Assembly: GCA_003313425.1 (NCBI GenBank)
Contig: NHZP01000033.1
Span: 186,001-250,000 of the forward strand
DNA length: 64,000 bases
Source of the DNA: Pseudopyrenochaeta lycopersici
Lineage: Eukaryota > Ascomycota > Dothideomycetes > Pleosporales > Pseudopyrenochaetaceae
Direction of reading: 5' to 3'
Below are positions 46,343 to 56,739 of this stretch, piece by piece (the first letter of the stretch is position 1; each line of letters opens with the position of its first letter). The position numbers and the translations under genes were made by a program. The notes below the pieces were generated by a model, which made no database searches, was not told where the DNA came from, and was given only the letters and a program-made list of their open reading frames with translations.

Positions 46343-49300
46343 ATAGGTCCTTAGGGACTTCAGCTTATATTTTTAAAATTACGTAGTATTCTTACAAAGG
46401 TCCTAAAGTTCTATCTTTATTTATTTTTAGAATTACTATATAAACTTTAGTTTTCTTCTCTATTACATCGTGTCTTCTGCTTAGAGCGTCTGCTCTCCTA
46501 TTTTCTTTTCCTAGTATATATTTAATCTTAAATTTATACTATCTTAGGAGTTCTAACTATCTTACTTATCTATAATTAAGTTATTTAGTTATTATAAAGT
46601 ATATTAGGTTTTAGTAGTCTATATAAATAGTAAGTTCTAAGTAACTTTCCGCGTATACTCTCTAATATCGCAGTGCATTAATAATAGCTTTAAGTTCTTT
46701 ATTATAGATATTATATTATTCTTCTATTTATAAGAATTTTTATAAGTAATATGCTATAGGGTGCTATTTACTGTCTTTTTTCTATAAGGCTACTACTCTA
46801 ATTACGAGATCTAACGCATCCGTTTTAATCCTTAGTAGTTATCTACTAGTAAATAATATAAGTACTAGTTTAGCTATGTAAGCTTCTTTTAGCATTTTAA
46901 AGGCTTACTGCTGCTCTTTATTCTAGTCCTATTTTTCTTCTTTTTTCGTTAGTCTTATTAAGGGTGTTATAACCCTAGTAAAGTCCTTAATAAATTATTA
47001 GTTAAAGTTAATAAATCTTAAGAATAACTAAATATCCTTAACTATTTATAGTGTCTTCTATTCTTAGATTATTCTAATTTTAGATTTACTAATCTATACT
47101 CTCTATCTTCTAACTATATATCTTAGGAATTCTACTTCTTCTTTATAAAATTTACACTTTTCTAGTTTTAACTCTAGGTAGTAGTTCCTTAATTATTATA
47201 GTACTTCCTTAATATAGTCTTAATATTTATCTATGTTCTTTAAGTATACTAAAATATTGTCTAGGTAGGCTATAGTATATATATTAAGATATTCTACTAA
47301 GACGTTATTAATTAAATCTTAACACGTTACTAGTGCGTTTATTAAGCTAAAGGGCATTACTATATACTTATAATATCTATATCTTATTCTAAAGGTAGTC
47401 TTCTATTCTTCTCTTTCTTTTATTCTAATAAGGTTATACACTCCTCTTAGGTCTAGCGTAGTAAAGTATTAAGCTTCTATTAATCTATCGCGTAGTTCTT
47501 ATATATTAGGTAGTAGGTAGTAATTCTTTTTAGTAATATTATTTAACTTTCTATAGTTAATATATAACCTTAGCGCTCTATCTTTCTTTAGCGCGAATAG
47601 GATAGGATATCCTGCTAAGGACTTAGATTTTTAGATAAAACTTTTTACTAAATTTTTATTAATATATTTCTTTAGGACGCCTAGCTCGTAATTACTTAGG
47701 CAGTATATTAGTACGAACTTAGGCTACTTACCTTCTATAAGTTCTATCTTATAGTCCTATTCTTAGTATTTTAGTAGTACTTCCCTTTTTACTTTTTTAG
47801 TAAATATATCTCTAAATTCTTTATATTCTTCTAAGATCTTAGGAGTAGTAGCTAACTCCTTATTCTTCTTAGTATTCTTTACTAGCTGCTAATAAAGTAG
47901 CTGTTTCTTAGTTTTTTATAAAGGCTTAATACTTATTATTATCTTCTTATCTACTAAGGTATATAACTATTACGTAGGTATTCTCGCGTTATCTTTTATA
48001 CGTATAGATACTCTTTATTTTATCTAGTTAATTACTAGGTTACAGTGTCTTAACTAAGGTAGTCCTAGTATAACATTATAGGCGGCCGTCCTAAAGACGT
48101 CTAGTCTAACCTAGTATATTTTAGAGGCTAGGCTGAGGCTAGTAGTAACCTTATAAGTTATTATCCCTCCTAATTTTCTATTTACTACTATTACCTAGTT
48201 GTAAAGAATCTTAAAGGCTATTAGTGAGGATAACTAATGAGATTGCAAGGTTAGTTCTCCGGGATAGAGTAAGGGACTAGATAGAAGGGGGTTTAATACT
48301 AAGACAGTAAGAGGGCGCTTCTATAAAGAGTACTAAGGGTTAAGAATAATTAGTATTACTATTACTATACTATAGAGTATAATATTAAGTTAAACATAAT
48401 GAGCCATAAGGGTTTATTGTGGTAATCTATATACATAACGCGCTCGTCGCGCTCGCCGCGAGCGCTGCGAGCGCTCGTCCTTGGCAGAGCGAGCGGTCAC
48501 GTGACACGTGTCAGAGTGGAACACTGGCGCTTCCCGACTGGCTGTCAGCACCTGAGGCTCTCCCTCCCTGTCCGGGATTCCAGATCCTAACACTAGTAGG
48601 GTGTTTTCTTTAAGACAGGTTATAGCCCTACTTTTAACATAGCTATCTTAGAGATATAGTTTACTTATAATCTAGAATCTATTAGTACCTTTAGCTCCTT
48701 TCCTTAGAGTTTTATTCTAAGTTAGAAGAGACTCTCTTCCTTTTGTTAGATAGCCTAATACTACTTATTAGTGCTGTCTAGTTATAGACAAATCCCTCGT
48801 CTAGTTTTAGCCTTCTCGCTATAGGAAGGTTTAGTCTCTAGTTTCTATCTAAAAAAGAATTTTCCTTAAAACTATTTACTTCCTTTTCTAGCTTATAGCG
48901 TTTATATCCTAAAATTATACAGGTCTACTATAATTTATTAGTGCATCGCTTATTTATAATAATGTTTTAGTTTACTGTATACTTATTATTATATCCTAGG
49001 AAGTAATTTGTTATTTATTTGTCCTATAAGTAGTTAATATAATTATCCTGTTAACAGTTATACTATTACTATTTATACGCTCCCTTTAGTATTAAGAAGT
49101 ATCCTTCTTATAGCTTAATAGCATAATAGTAGTCGCAGTAGTCGTATGTGCAGTAGAGGTAGGACAGTAGTCCGTGCCTTAGGTTTCTCTAGTCGTAATT
49201 ATACTAGAAGAGCCTTTATCCTTTCTCTACTTAGGCTGCAGCTTTCTATTTAATTTACTACTTAGCTTATTCTATAGAGAATCTAATATACTTAATATTT

Positions 49301-50579
49301 TTTATTACGTATTCCTAATATATATTATTCTAGTTTAAGAGTTTACACTTTATTTTTTAGTCTTAGCATCACGCGTATACGTATTTCCTACTATGTATTT
49401 TCTATAGTGCTATAATACTCTATATTTTCTATATTTTATTATCTAGTGCCTATACTTCCTTAATACTTTCTATAGGTAGTAGTTAGTCCTAGTTAACTAG
49501 GGTTCCTAGATATAGTTCTACTAGAGCCTTATTATTCTAGTTAATCTCCTAAGTGTTTAAGAGAACCTATCTATAGGTTCTTATAATCTAGTTATTATCC
49601 TACTATAGTAGTAATAAGGGTCTAGTACTATAGTTAGGTGTAGTAACTACCTCTTAGTTCCTAAATTAAGTATTATTAAAGTTTTTAATTATGTTAACTT
49701 TAAGTTAGGTACTCTTATTCTTTTATTTATAATTTTTTATAAAGTGTCCTTTCTTCCTATAATTATAGTAATTTCCTTTTAACTTCTCTATATATATCTT
49801 CTAGTTTCCTATCTTCCTATTCCCTTACTTCTTATTAATATTATCTAGATATATAGGTTCTAGTTTATTAGAAGTATAGTAACTAGTAGTGCAAGTATTT
49901 CTAGGGTAGTAAATATAGCCTTTTTATTTACCTATATAGTTTATTCTTCTTTTTCTATAGCTTTATAGTTCTTAGTTTAGTTTATATAGGTTATTATTAA
50001 TTCTTACGCAGTTATTAATTAGGTTATTAAGGTTCTTACTAACGCATCCTATTCTTATAAGTTCCTCCCTAACCTATAGTTTTAAGCCTTATTAGAATAT
50101 TTGTTTAAGAGCTTTATCGTCCTATCTAATAATTATAGAATACTGCTTAAACCTGTTAGTATAGTTAGTAATAGAGGTATGTTATTTAAGTTCTTATATA
50201 TATTATTCTGCTGCAACTTTCTTAGTCTGTATTCTAAAGATTTACTAAATATATTTTTTAAACTTATCCTAATCTTTAAATATCTTTATGTTACCTGCGT
50301 TAATAACCTCCTAGTCTATATATTATTCTAGTTATAGTATAACCTAGTCTAGCGCCTTACCTATAAGGTAAGTAATTATAATAGGTACCTTATTACTTTT
50401 AGTAATATCCTTATAAAGATAGAAGTATAGATTAAGTTAGAGTAACTATTCTTTTAGATATTATCTATTACTACTAAACGTAGTAGGTTTACTAATTAGG
50501 TAACCCTTAGTAGTTATAGTTAAAGAGTTAGGGGTAGCTACGTATTTACTAGGGCTGCTTATCTTAAAGGTAATTAAAA
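46343..50579 (-). pseudogene. Element A gag, protease, RT and RNase H (RIP relic)
   Basis: Read right to left: a gag with few stops from about 50570, a zinc-knuckle remnant near 49750 (YYNYRKKGHF in place of CYNCRKKGHF, both Cys changed), protease around 48100-48700 (split by a solo LTR at 48225-48592), and RT with the AYLDNILV version of the YLDD box near 47265. Stops are nearly all TAA/TAG, as expected from C-to-T changes. Confidence 0.8.
48225..48592. mobile_element. Solo LTR of another family, with a CG-rich block
   Basis: About 368 bp, TGAGGATAAC...GATCCTAACA, inserted in the protease region of element A. The flanks are ttag and ctag, a 4-bp duplication if one C-to-T change is allowed. 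The right half (48440-48590) is GC-rich, with overlapping gcgctcg/cgagcgc palindromes and cacgtgacacgtg, while the left half is AT-rich. There is no internal region or second LTR nearby. Confidence 0.6.
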
Positions 50580-50974
50580 TATTAAAGATCTAATTAAGTA
50601 GTTATAATATAAAGTAACTAGTATTAATTAGTAGGTATCTTTAGAGTATTCTGTAGATATACAGGCTAAGTTAAAAGTAGAAGTATAGAATAGTAGTATA
50701 CTTATAAATTATCTTAAGTTAATTATAATATGCTATAGGGCTATATTATATAAGTCTATATGTATAATTATCTTATAGGATTCCTATAAGGCCCCCTCTA
50801 AGATTTCTAGGTTCGTCTCTGTCCTATAGGATATAGTCCGTCTTAGCGTAAGTTTTCTAGGATTACGTGATCCTAGCGTTATTAGTTAGTTTAGAGGCTC
50901 GGTCTCCACGCTGGTCGTCCGTGCCTTCTCCCTCATCCTCATAACCGCCGCCTTCCCACTTCCTGTTCGTAACA
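50580..50974 (-). repeat. LTR of element A (5' LTR)
   Basis: 395 bp, less mutated than the left LTR in its last 150 bp. Followed directly by cttaa, the target-site duplication. Confidence 0.9.
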
Positions 50975-51621
50975 CTTAAATTAGCTATATTCTTTAATAA
51001 TTTTAAAGCTATTAAAGATTAAAGTACTAAATTTTAAAAATAGATTTAATATATAAAAAACTAGAATATCTTAAGTTTTTAAAGTTATAATATAGTTTAT
51101 TAGCTAAGTTATATAAGTTTAAAAATTCTCTATAGAAAACTTAACTTTAAAAACTTTAGTAATAAGAGATACTATATTCTAAAAACTATATATATTAACT
51201 AATATTTATATAAATATAATATAATATAAGTTTAAAAGTTATTCTAAATAAAATACTATAAATATTAATTATTTTATAATTTTAAGTAAATTTTCTTAAA
51301 TATTTTAGTATAATTAAGATGTATAAAGTATTAAAACTATATAATAAACTTTTTTATACTTAATTATATAATATTTAAGTCTAAATTAAAATTATAGTAT
51401 ATATTATTTATTTTATTAAACTTAAAATTATTATAATCTTTTATAGTAAAGATTAAGATATATTAATAGCTTTATATAATATTTTTTAATTATTATTATA
51501 TATAAGTGTTATTTTAAATAGTATAATTAATATTTTATCTTTTATACTTAAGTATATATACTATATATTATGCTTTTAGTATATTTTATTTTAGTAAACT
51601 TTTAAGTTTTTTAGTAGCTAG

Positions 51622-52231
51622 ATAACTTAGTAAATAAACTATATTATAACTTTAAAAACTTAAGATATTCTAGTTTTTTATATATTAAATCTGTAATGGG
51701 CTGCGCCCTTTAAGCAGGAGAGGCTTCGCTACTATCGCACGGGGAAAGAACTCCTTAATCTCCTCTGCCCCCTTTTCTTATCAGCTCGTACAAGTTAGCA
51801 GCTAGAGGAGCACGTTCCTCTTCACTCGTACGAACATATATATATATCCTCTAAGGATACCTATAACCTCTTCTCTATCTTTCTCCTTCTGTAGTATAGG
51901 ACAAATGCACACTCGTTAGTTAGGCCTCTTCGCCCATAACAAAATCTATTTTTAAAATTTAGTACTTTAATCTTTAATACCTTTAAAATTATTAAAGAAT
52001 ATAGCTAATTTAAGCTAAATAATAAAAGTTAGATAACTTTAAAAATAAAAGCTTAAAATAACTAGTTCTTTTTATTAAATTATAGTAACTATATATATTT
52101 ATAATATATATATAAAATTTAGAAATATAGCACTATTATATATTAAGATAGAGAGGGTATAGATTTTGCAGAACGCGTGCGAGCTGTAGGGACGTCACCG
52201 TGACCACGTGCGCGAGGTGGTGGAACACGTT
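51622..52231 (-). repeat. Right terminal inverted repeat, interrupted by a solo LTR
   Basis: Inverse copy of the left arm; 355 bp once the 250-bp solo LTR and one aaatc duplication are taken out. Its GC-rich outer end stops 40 bp before the 5S gene at 52272. Confidence 0.85.
51692..51941 (+). mobile_element. Solo LTR of the element B family
   Basis: 250 bp, TGTAATGGGCTGCGCC...GCCCATAACA, flanked by perfect aaatc duplications (51687-51691 and 51942-51946). It lies in the right arm of the outer inverted-repeat element. Left by LTR-LTR recombination of a full copy. It shows almost no RIP. Confidence 0.93.
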
Positions 52232-52271
52232 GGAATTTGAGTTTATATTTTTGCAAATGTCAAATACTTTC

Positions 52272-52391
52272 ACATACGACCATAGGACACTGAAAGCTAG
52301 GCTTCCCGTCCGCTCAGCCATATATAAGCAGTGTACCGGCGGATTAGTAGTTAGGTGGGTGACCACTAGCGAATCCCCGCTGTTGTATGTT
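52272..52391 (+). rRNA. 5S ribosomal RNA gene (complete copy 2)
   Basis: 120 nt, differing from copy 1 at only two sites (TGAAAGCTAGG for TGAGAACTAGG). All helices still pair and the gene is followed by an oligo-T stretch. Flanks are unrelated to those of copy 1, as expected for dispersed 5S genes. It begins 40 bp past the right end of the transposon stack. Confidence 0.92.
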
Positions 52392-54673
52392 TTTGCCATT
52401 TTGCTTCACTTTTTGCTTTACAGGAAAATACAACTATGCGGTACCCAGGCCTGTTTTTGGGATACTGTTTTCGGTTTTGTTGTGTACGGGTCATGTATGA
52501 GTGTGTCTAGACGCCTGGGCCACAGGCATGCGATGCTCTAGGATAGGCAAGTGCCACGACAATAGAGTTGAACACTACAATATTTTCTCAAAACGGAGCC
52601 GCTTTCGCACTAAAGTTCACATAGTTGCTGTAATCAAGTTAATAGTGTACATTATTTATCGACAACTTGCTATAAGCAGGAGCTACACCTTCACAGTCAA
52701 TATACGGAGAATGCATTATTAATCGCCACCTCTCGCGTTAGTTGTTGTTACCAATAACCAAATAAGATCTGAAATAACGGAAAATTTGCCGTAAGCGGCA
52801 CCATTAGAATTTATTTCTTGTGCCCTTGTTATCGTAAATAGCATACAGAGTTTGTTACAAAGTTCTTCAGCGTCCTTTTCGCGCGTGGTCAACGTCCCAC
52901 AGCCCGTTTACCATTGTGGCCGCCTTGCACGGAGTATGCCAGTGTTGTTGTTTGTCAGTGCTTTACGAGATATATACTGATTGTAGCAATTATAAGGCCA
53001 AGACAGAAAGCCGTGTGTGTTCAAGATGCGTACAAATTAAATTTATTGCCGATATTTTCACTTTGGGTGAACTCACTCTCCTGACCAATTATGCATGAGG
53101 CTGTTTGGATCATACTTCGGCAGATTCAGCCATACATGTGATCAAAATCACTAACCCTAACATTGCTAGACTCATACTCGAGTGACACAGACTCTATTGA
53201 CGTCGTGTCAGGGTGGCCTGTGACTTTTCTAATGTTCTTATTCTTCTATTCTGACTATCCTTACTAATAATATGCGTCCGATACCGGCTCATGAATTTTA
53301 TGGTTGCTCATGTTTTTATGGATGGAAAGGCAGTTTGCAGCACTGTTAGGTCACTTTGAGCACAAACACACATCCCCTGAAAGTTATTCTAGCAGCATCT
53401 TGTTAAACCAGCGCCTGATAATATTGTTATATTTGACATTTCTTTATTGCCAATATAAGAAGAGAAGAATGCTGCGATCTTTGCTGGGTGAGTGTAGGTA
53501 AAACAAGGTATCTGGTCTGAATCTTCTCTTCTAGATAGAATATAATATCTCTTCCAGGCCATGATTCTCCAGCAAGCATTAAAACTACCAATTATATTCA
53601 CTTTAGATTACTAGTTGTGTTCTTCGTTCAAAAGTCGCCATGTACAGCGATACAACAAGTTCGAGTGCCATAATATTGTAAATCTACATATTCTATATCT
53701 GCGTGCCAACAGTTACCAGTTTAGAATTACTGAATTAGCCAAGATTATCCTGAAAGTGTAGTAGTTATGACAAAAAACGAACAAAAAAAAAGGCATTGGA
53801 TGTAGTACACGTCATACATGCCTTCGTGAAGAAAACTTTTGTTAATACCTGTACCAGCATTCTCACGGCGAGTGATAGTACGGCAACCATCGCTTATACT
53901 CATCCGTTGCTTTATTAAAATATATTTGTTCTGGGCTGCCTCTTTTGTGATGCTCTGGAAAATGATATAATATAACCCCAACTATTACAGATGCAGCCCA
54001 GTGAAGGTATCCCCGCAATTATGCATATAAGCTTGTCGGAGTAAAATAATCGATTAGGTTTAGCGCCGCTTGACGTCTGGTCACGTTAGCAATCTTTGTT
54101 GGAGCCCCCTGGCCATTGCATGAGGAGTGTTATGTGACTTCGCATCATGGCAGTACATACCTTTAGACCAACTTCAGCTATGCTAGTAAAAAGTTTCAAC
54201 GCTAGTAGCAGTCTAGTTCTAGATATATTCCATAGCTCCATACTCTTCATGGATAGCGCACACTTTTACTTAGCCTATCCTGTGCAGCTATTTCGTATTT
54301 TGTATTTGTACCAGGTACGCATATATGCTTCCTAGCTAGTACCCCAAACAACCACTCTGCAAGATGCCCGTGCCATCCATGTTCTCCGTGCCCCACATAC
54401 AAACTCCGCCACGATACGTTTATACGGCGATGGCTCTTCCTAAAGCAGGCCTCTAGCCGAACTATTTTCTGGCAAAAGTTGGCAGGTTTTCACGGTATGG
54501 ATCGCAATCTATCTGCTTTCAAATCGGTCCGATATTCAAGCGCATCTTCGGGTATAAGACCAATGCGTCATAGCCCTTCATTTTTGGCCTATCCAACTTA
54601 TCATTCGCTTCCAATTATCTAGATATCTAGCTAATAACTCACTACATATTCTAAAAATTCGTCTTACGCTACA
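52392..54673. other. Intergenic
   Basis: About 2.3 kb of normal-to-AT-rich DNA without a convincing gene. ORFs are under 80 codons and lack motifs. It includes the promoter of the small secreted protein gene. Confidence 0.45.
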
Positions 54674-54958
54674 ATGCAACTCTCAACCATCCTCTCGGTC
54701 ATCGCCACTCTGGCGGTTGCCTCCGCTTCAGCGATTCCCGAATCTAAATCAGTCAAGACAGGGAACTGCATCCTGAACCCCTACGACGCGCCGCATTGGT
54801 GGTGCGAAATTGAGGGCAAAGTAAGTAGGTTCTTGCTCTATAGTTCTGTGCTAACAGGTATCCAGTGGTATGGATGTGCAACAGGAACATGCTACGGGCG
54901 TATCGGGCCCGACTGGCCCTGCAGCGGTGGTGATGGAGTTTACGCTTGCCCTCCCTGA
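54674..54958 (+). CDS. Small secreted cysteine-rich protein, effector candidate
   Basis: Exon 1 (54674-54820) and exon 2 (54866-54958) are joined across a 45-nt intron (GTAAGT, ctaac branch, ccag), giving 79 residues. Residues 1-20 form a typical signal peptide (MQLSTILSVIATLAVASASA) and the mature part is about 59 residues with six cysteines, enough for three disulphides, plus several Trp and Gly. The intron is a multiple of three, so the unspliced frame also stays open; the spliced form removes a hydrophobic stretch of 15 residues without cysteines, and I prefer it. An upstream acceptor (aacag) would put the second half in a frame lacking cysteines. Size, secretion, cysteines and position beside a RIP-affected repeat block match fungal effectors of plant-associated species. 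No known family is recognised, and virulence or antimicrobial activity is not shown. Confidence 0.72.
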   Translation: MQLSTILSVIATLAVASASAIPESKSVKTGNCILNPYDAPHWWCEIEGKVSRFLLYSSVLTGIQWYGCATGTCYGRIGPDWPCSGGDGVYACPP

Positions 54959-55786
54959 ATAAGGCAGCGAAAAAATGTTTATGAATATGGCCGTGTAATA
55001 TCAGGCTGTAGCTCTACTTTACTACATACTACTATATTATCGCAAACTAGCATAGTAGCCTGTGAAACTGTGAAAATTTTCAAGTGTAAATGTTGAATGC
55101 CTTATGCATAATACTTTCTTATAACGGAGTTTCAAATATACTGAAACTATCTCAAATGAAAACAGCGGATTTGATATAGGGACTAGTTCTCAGTATCCTA
55201 TGATTGTATGTGAAAATAACAGCCAAAGTTTACAGTTATGTACAAAGGCATAGTGGAGATGAAGTGTTCTCCTCGCAATACCTAAGCTAGATTCTCTTCC
55301 ATTACTTTCAAGCCAACAGGCGGCTTCTTTCAAGTGGATATGGGCCACTCTTGGCAGCTGCTGAGTGAGTGAAGAAAGGGTCATATTGAAGACTGTTTTG
55401 ATGTGTATGGGAAATTGGGGTGTTAAGTAGTGTTCTGAACCTGTAGGAGGAGGAGGGTAATAACAGAACACCTTTTCATTCCTTGCATGAGGAGTATATC
55501 CTCAATATTGTTCCAGTCCTGATCATCCACCCATACACAACCAAAAGTCGACGATTATCATCTCAACAGCGACACGCTACCTTGATCTCGACCACGATCT
55601 CCTACTAGAACGCGCACTCACAAACCTCTTTACAATGCAATACTATGAGTGCCCAAAGTAGACATGCAATTGCTATCCTGAAAGCAAGAACTTAAGATAT
55701 CCATCTAACGTTAAGAAGCATGTAAAGCCGATTTAGAAACACAAACTACAGCAAAGAAAGGTATCGCAATGTTGCAGAAAGAAAAA
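54959..55786. other. Intergenic
   Basis: 3' flank of the secreted-protein gene; no other feature is recognised. Confidence 0.45.
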
Positions 55787-55880
55787 CCATACAACAGCGG
55801 GGATTTGCTAGTGGTCACCCACCTAACCACTAATTCGCCGGTGCACTGCTGATATATGGCTGAGCGGACGGGAAGCCTTG
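55787..55880 (-). pseudogene. 5' truncated 5S rRNA copy, minus strand
   Basis: About 94 nt of 5S, from AAGGCTTCCCGTCCGCTCAG to CCCCGCTGTTGTATGG with T5 after it. The first ~27 nt are replaced by unrelated or strongly diverged sequence, so helix I cannot form. The internal promoter region is largely kept, so transcription is conceivable but not a functional 5S. The truncation point is nearly the same as in the copy at 19331. Confidence 0.8.
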
Positions 55881-56739
55881 TCTCGTGAGTAGTAACCACC
55901 AAGGCCCTTAATTCTACCGCACCCGGTAATCTTGGTGCTTGATTCGAGCTAACTGGAGCGGATAAATTAGTACTGATTACTGGAACCCTGCAGCCAGAGA
56001 ATCAGGGAAAGATTCGTGCTCGACGTAGGCGCCAAGCTTTAGTGGCGTTCAAAGCAGTATGGTGGCAGTATTCAAGGACTGATCCATGAATGATCCATCA
56101 GATAAAGGTTGGACAAAGGCGACCCGCTACCAATAATAGTCTCTTTCTTCAGCTGCACTGCGCTTGTCCTGGAGCTGATGGTTCGCACACTGTCAGCTGA
56201 GCACTGTCCCACATTAGAACCGCTGAACAAGAAGCGAATAAGGCTAATTAGTGGCGTTTGGTTGGATTGGGATCTAACCGCTATACTGTGCCATACTTCT
56301 ATGTGCCTAATCGGAGTTATTTTACTCTTTATTGTTCAACCGCAATTATAGACATTCACAAACCTGAGGCCGGAGCGGGTCGGCCATCTCCCTGCTAGCG
56401 GTGGCGAGCTCAAGTATCTCACGCGTCAAATGTGTAACCCAAACGCAGCTAACTATCTCACTTTTGGACGCCTGCTATTAATAAGCTTACACAATGATTT
56501 CTGCTTCACACGTAGTCGCGTAGCTTAGTTATCTGCGGCGACATACAAAAGCACCTATAGACCGGAATAATTGTTGGACAGAATAAAACAATCTCTTTAT
56601 TTAGGCTTTGAGTCTTCGGCATGTATAACAAGTGGTTTATCCTGGTCAGCCTGTCTAGATGTATAAGGGTGTACAGATTCTGTGAAATATACATTACATT
56701 GCGATTTGTTATACTACGATATTCAAGAGCATTGCTATT
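55881..56739. other. Intergenic, possible 3' extension of the Hsp70-like gene
   Basis: No independent gene. At 56506-56730 on the minus strand an open frame begins ALEYRSITNRN, which resembles continuation of the Hsp70-like protein but is out of phase with its last exon. Confidence 0.4.

Larger units (their letters stand above)
24083..50974 (-). mobile_element. Ty3/gypsy retrotransposon A (RIP-damaged, minus strand)
   Basis: LTRs of 395 bp at 24083-24477 and 50580-50974 start TGTTAAAGATCT and end TTCGTAACA (TATT/AATA in mutated copies), flanked by the 5-bp duplication cttaa (24078-24082, 50975-50979). A polypurine tract (aaaggggagga on the minus strand) next to the left LTR shows that the element runs right to left. 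Coding order on the minus strand is gag, protease, RT, RNase H, integrase. It is interrupted by element B and by a solo LTR. Confidence 0.92.
23861..52231. mobile_element. Outer element: ~1.2 kb fold-back/MITE-like element with 355-bp terminal inverted repeats, split by nested insertions
   Basis: Removing gypsy element A (24083-50974) with one copy of its cttaa duplication, and the solo LTR (51692-51941) with one aaatc, leaves an element of about 1219 bp. The left arm (23861-24082 plus 50980-51112) and right arm (51622-51691 plus 51947-52231) are inverted copies of 355 bp each. The outer ~80 bp are GC-rich with CACGTG and GTCACGGTGAC palindromes; everything inside is extremely AT-rich. No ORF survives, so it is a non-autonomous DNA element or a RIP-destroyed one. 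Flanks (ccagat / ggaatt) show no target-site duplication, so superfamily is unassigned. Confidence 0.8.

Noticed and set aside
23855..52236. A TA target-site duplication (Tc1/mariner-like) for the outer element
   Set aside because: The left flank could be read as TA but the right flank is TG or GG; no duplication of any length from 2 to 10 bp fits.
52200..52541. 113-codon plus-strand ORF over the second 5S gene
   Set aside because: Most of it is the inverted-repeat end and the 5S rRNA itself.
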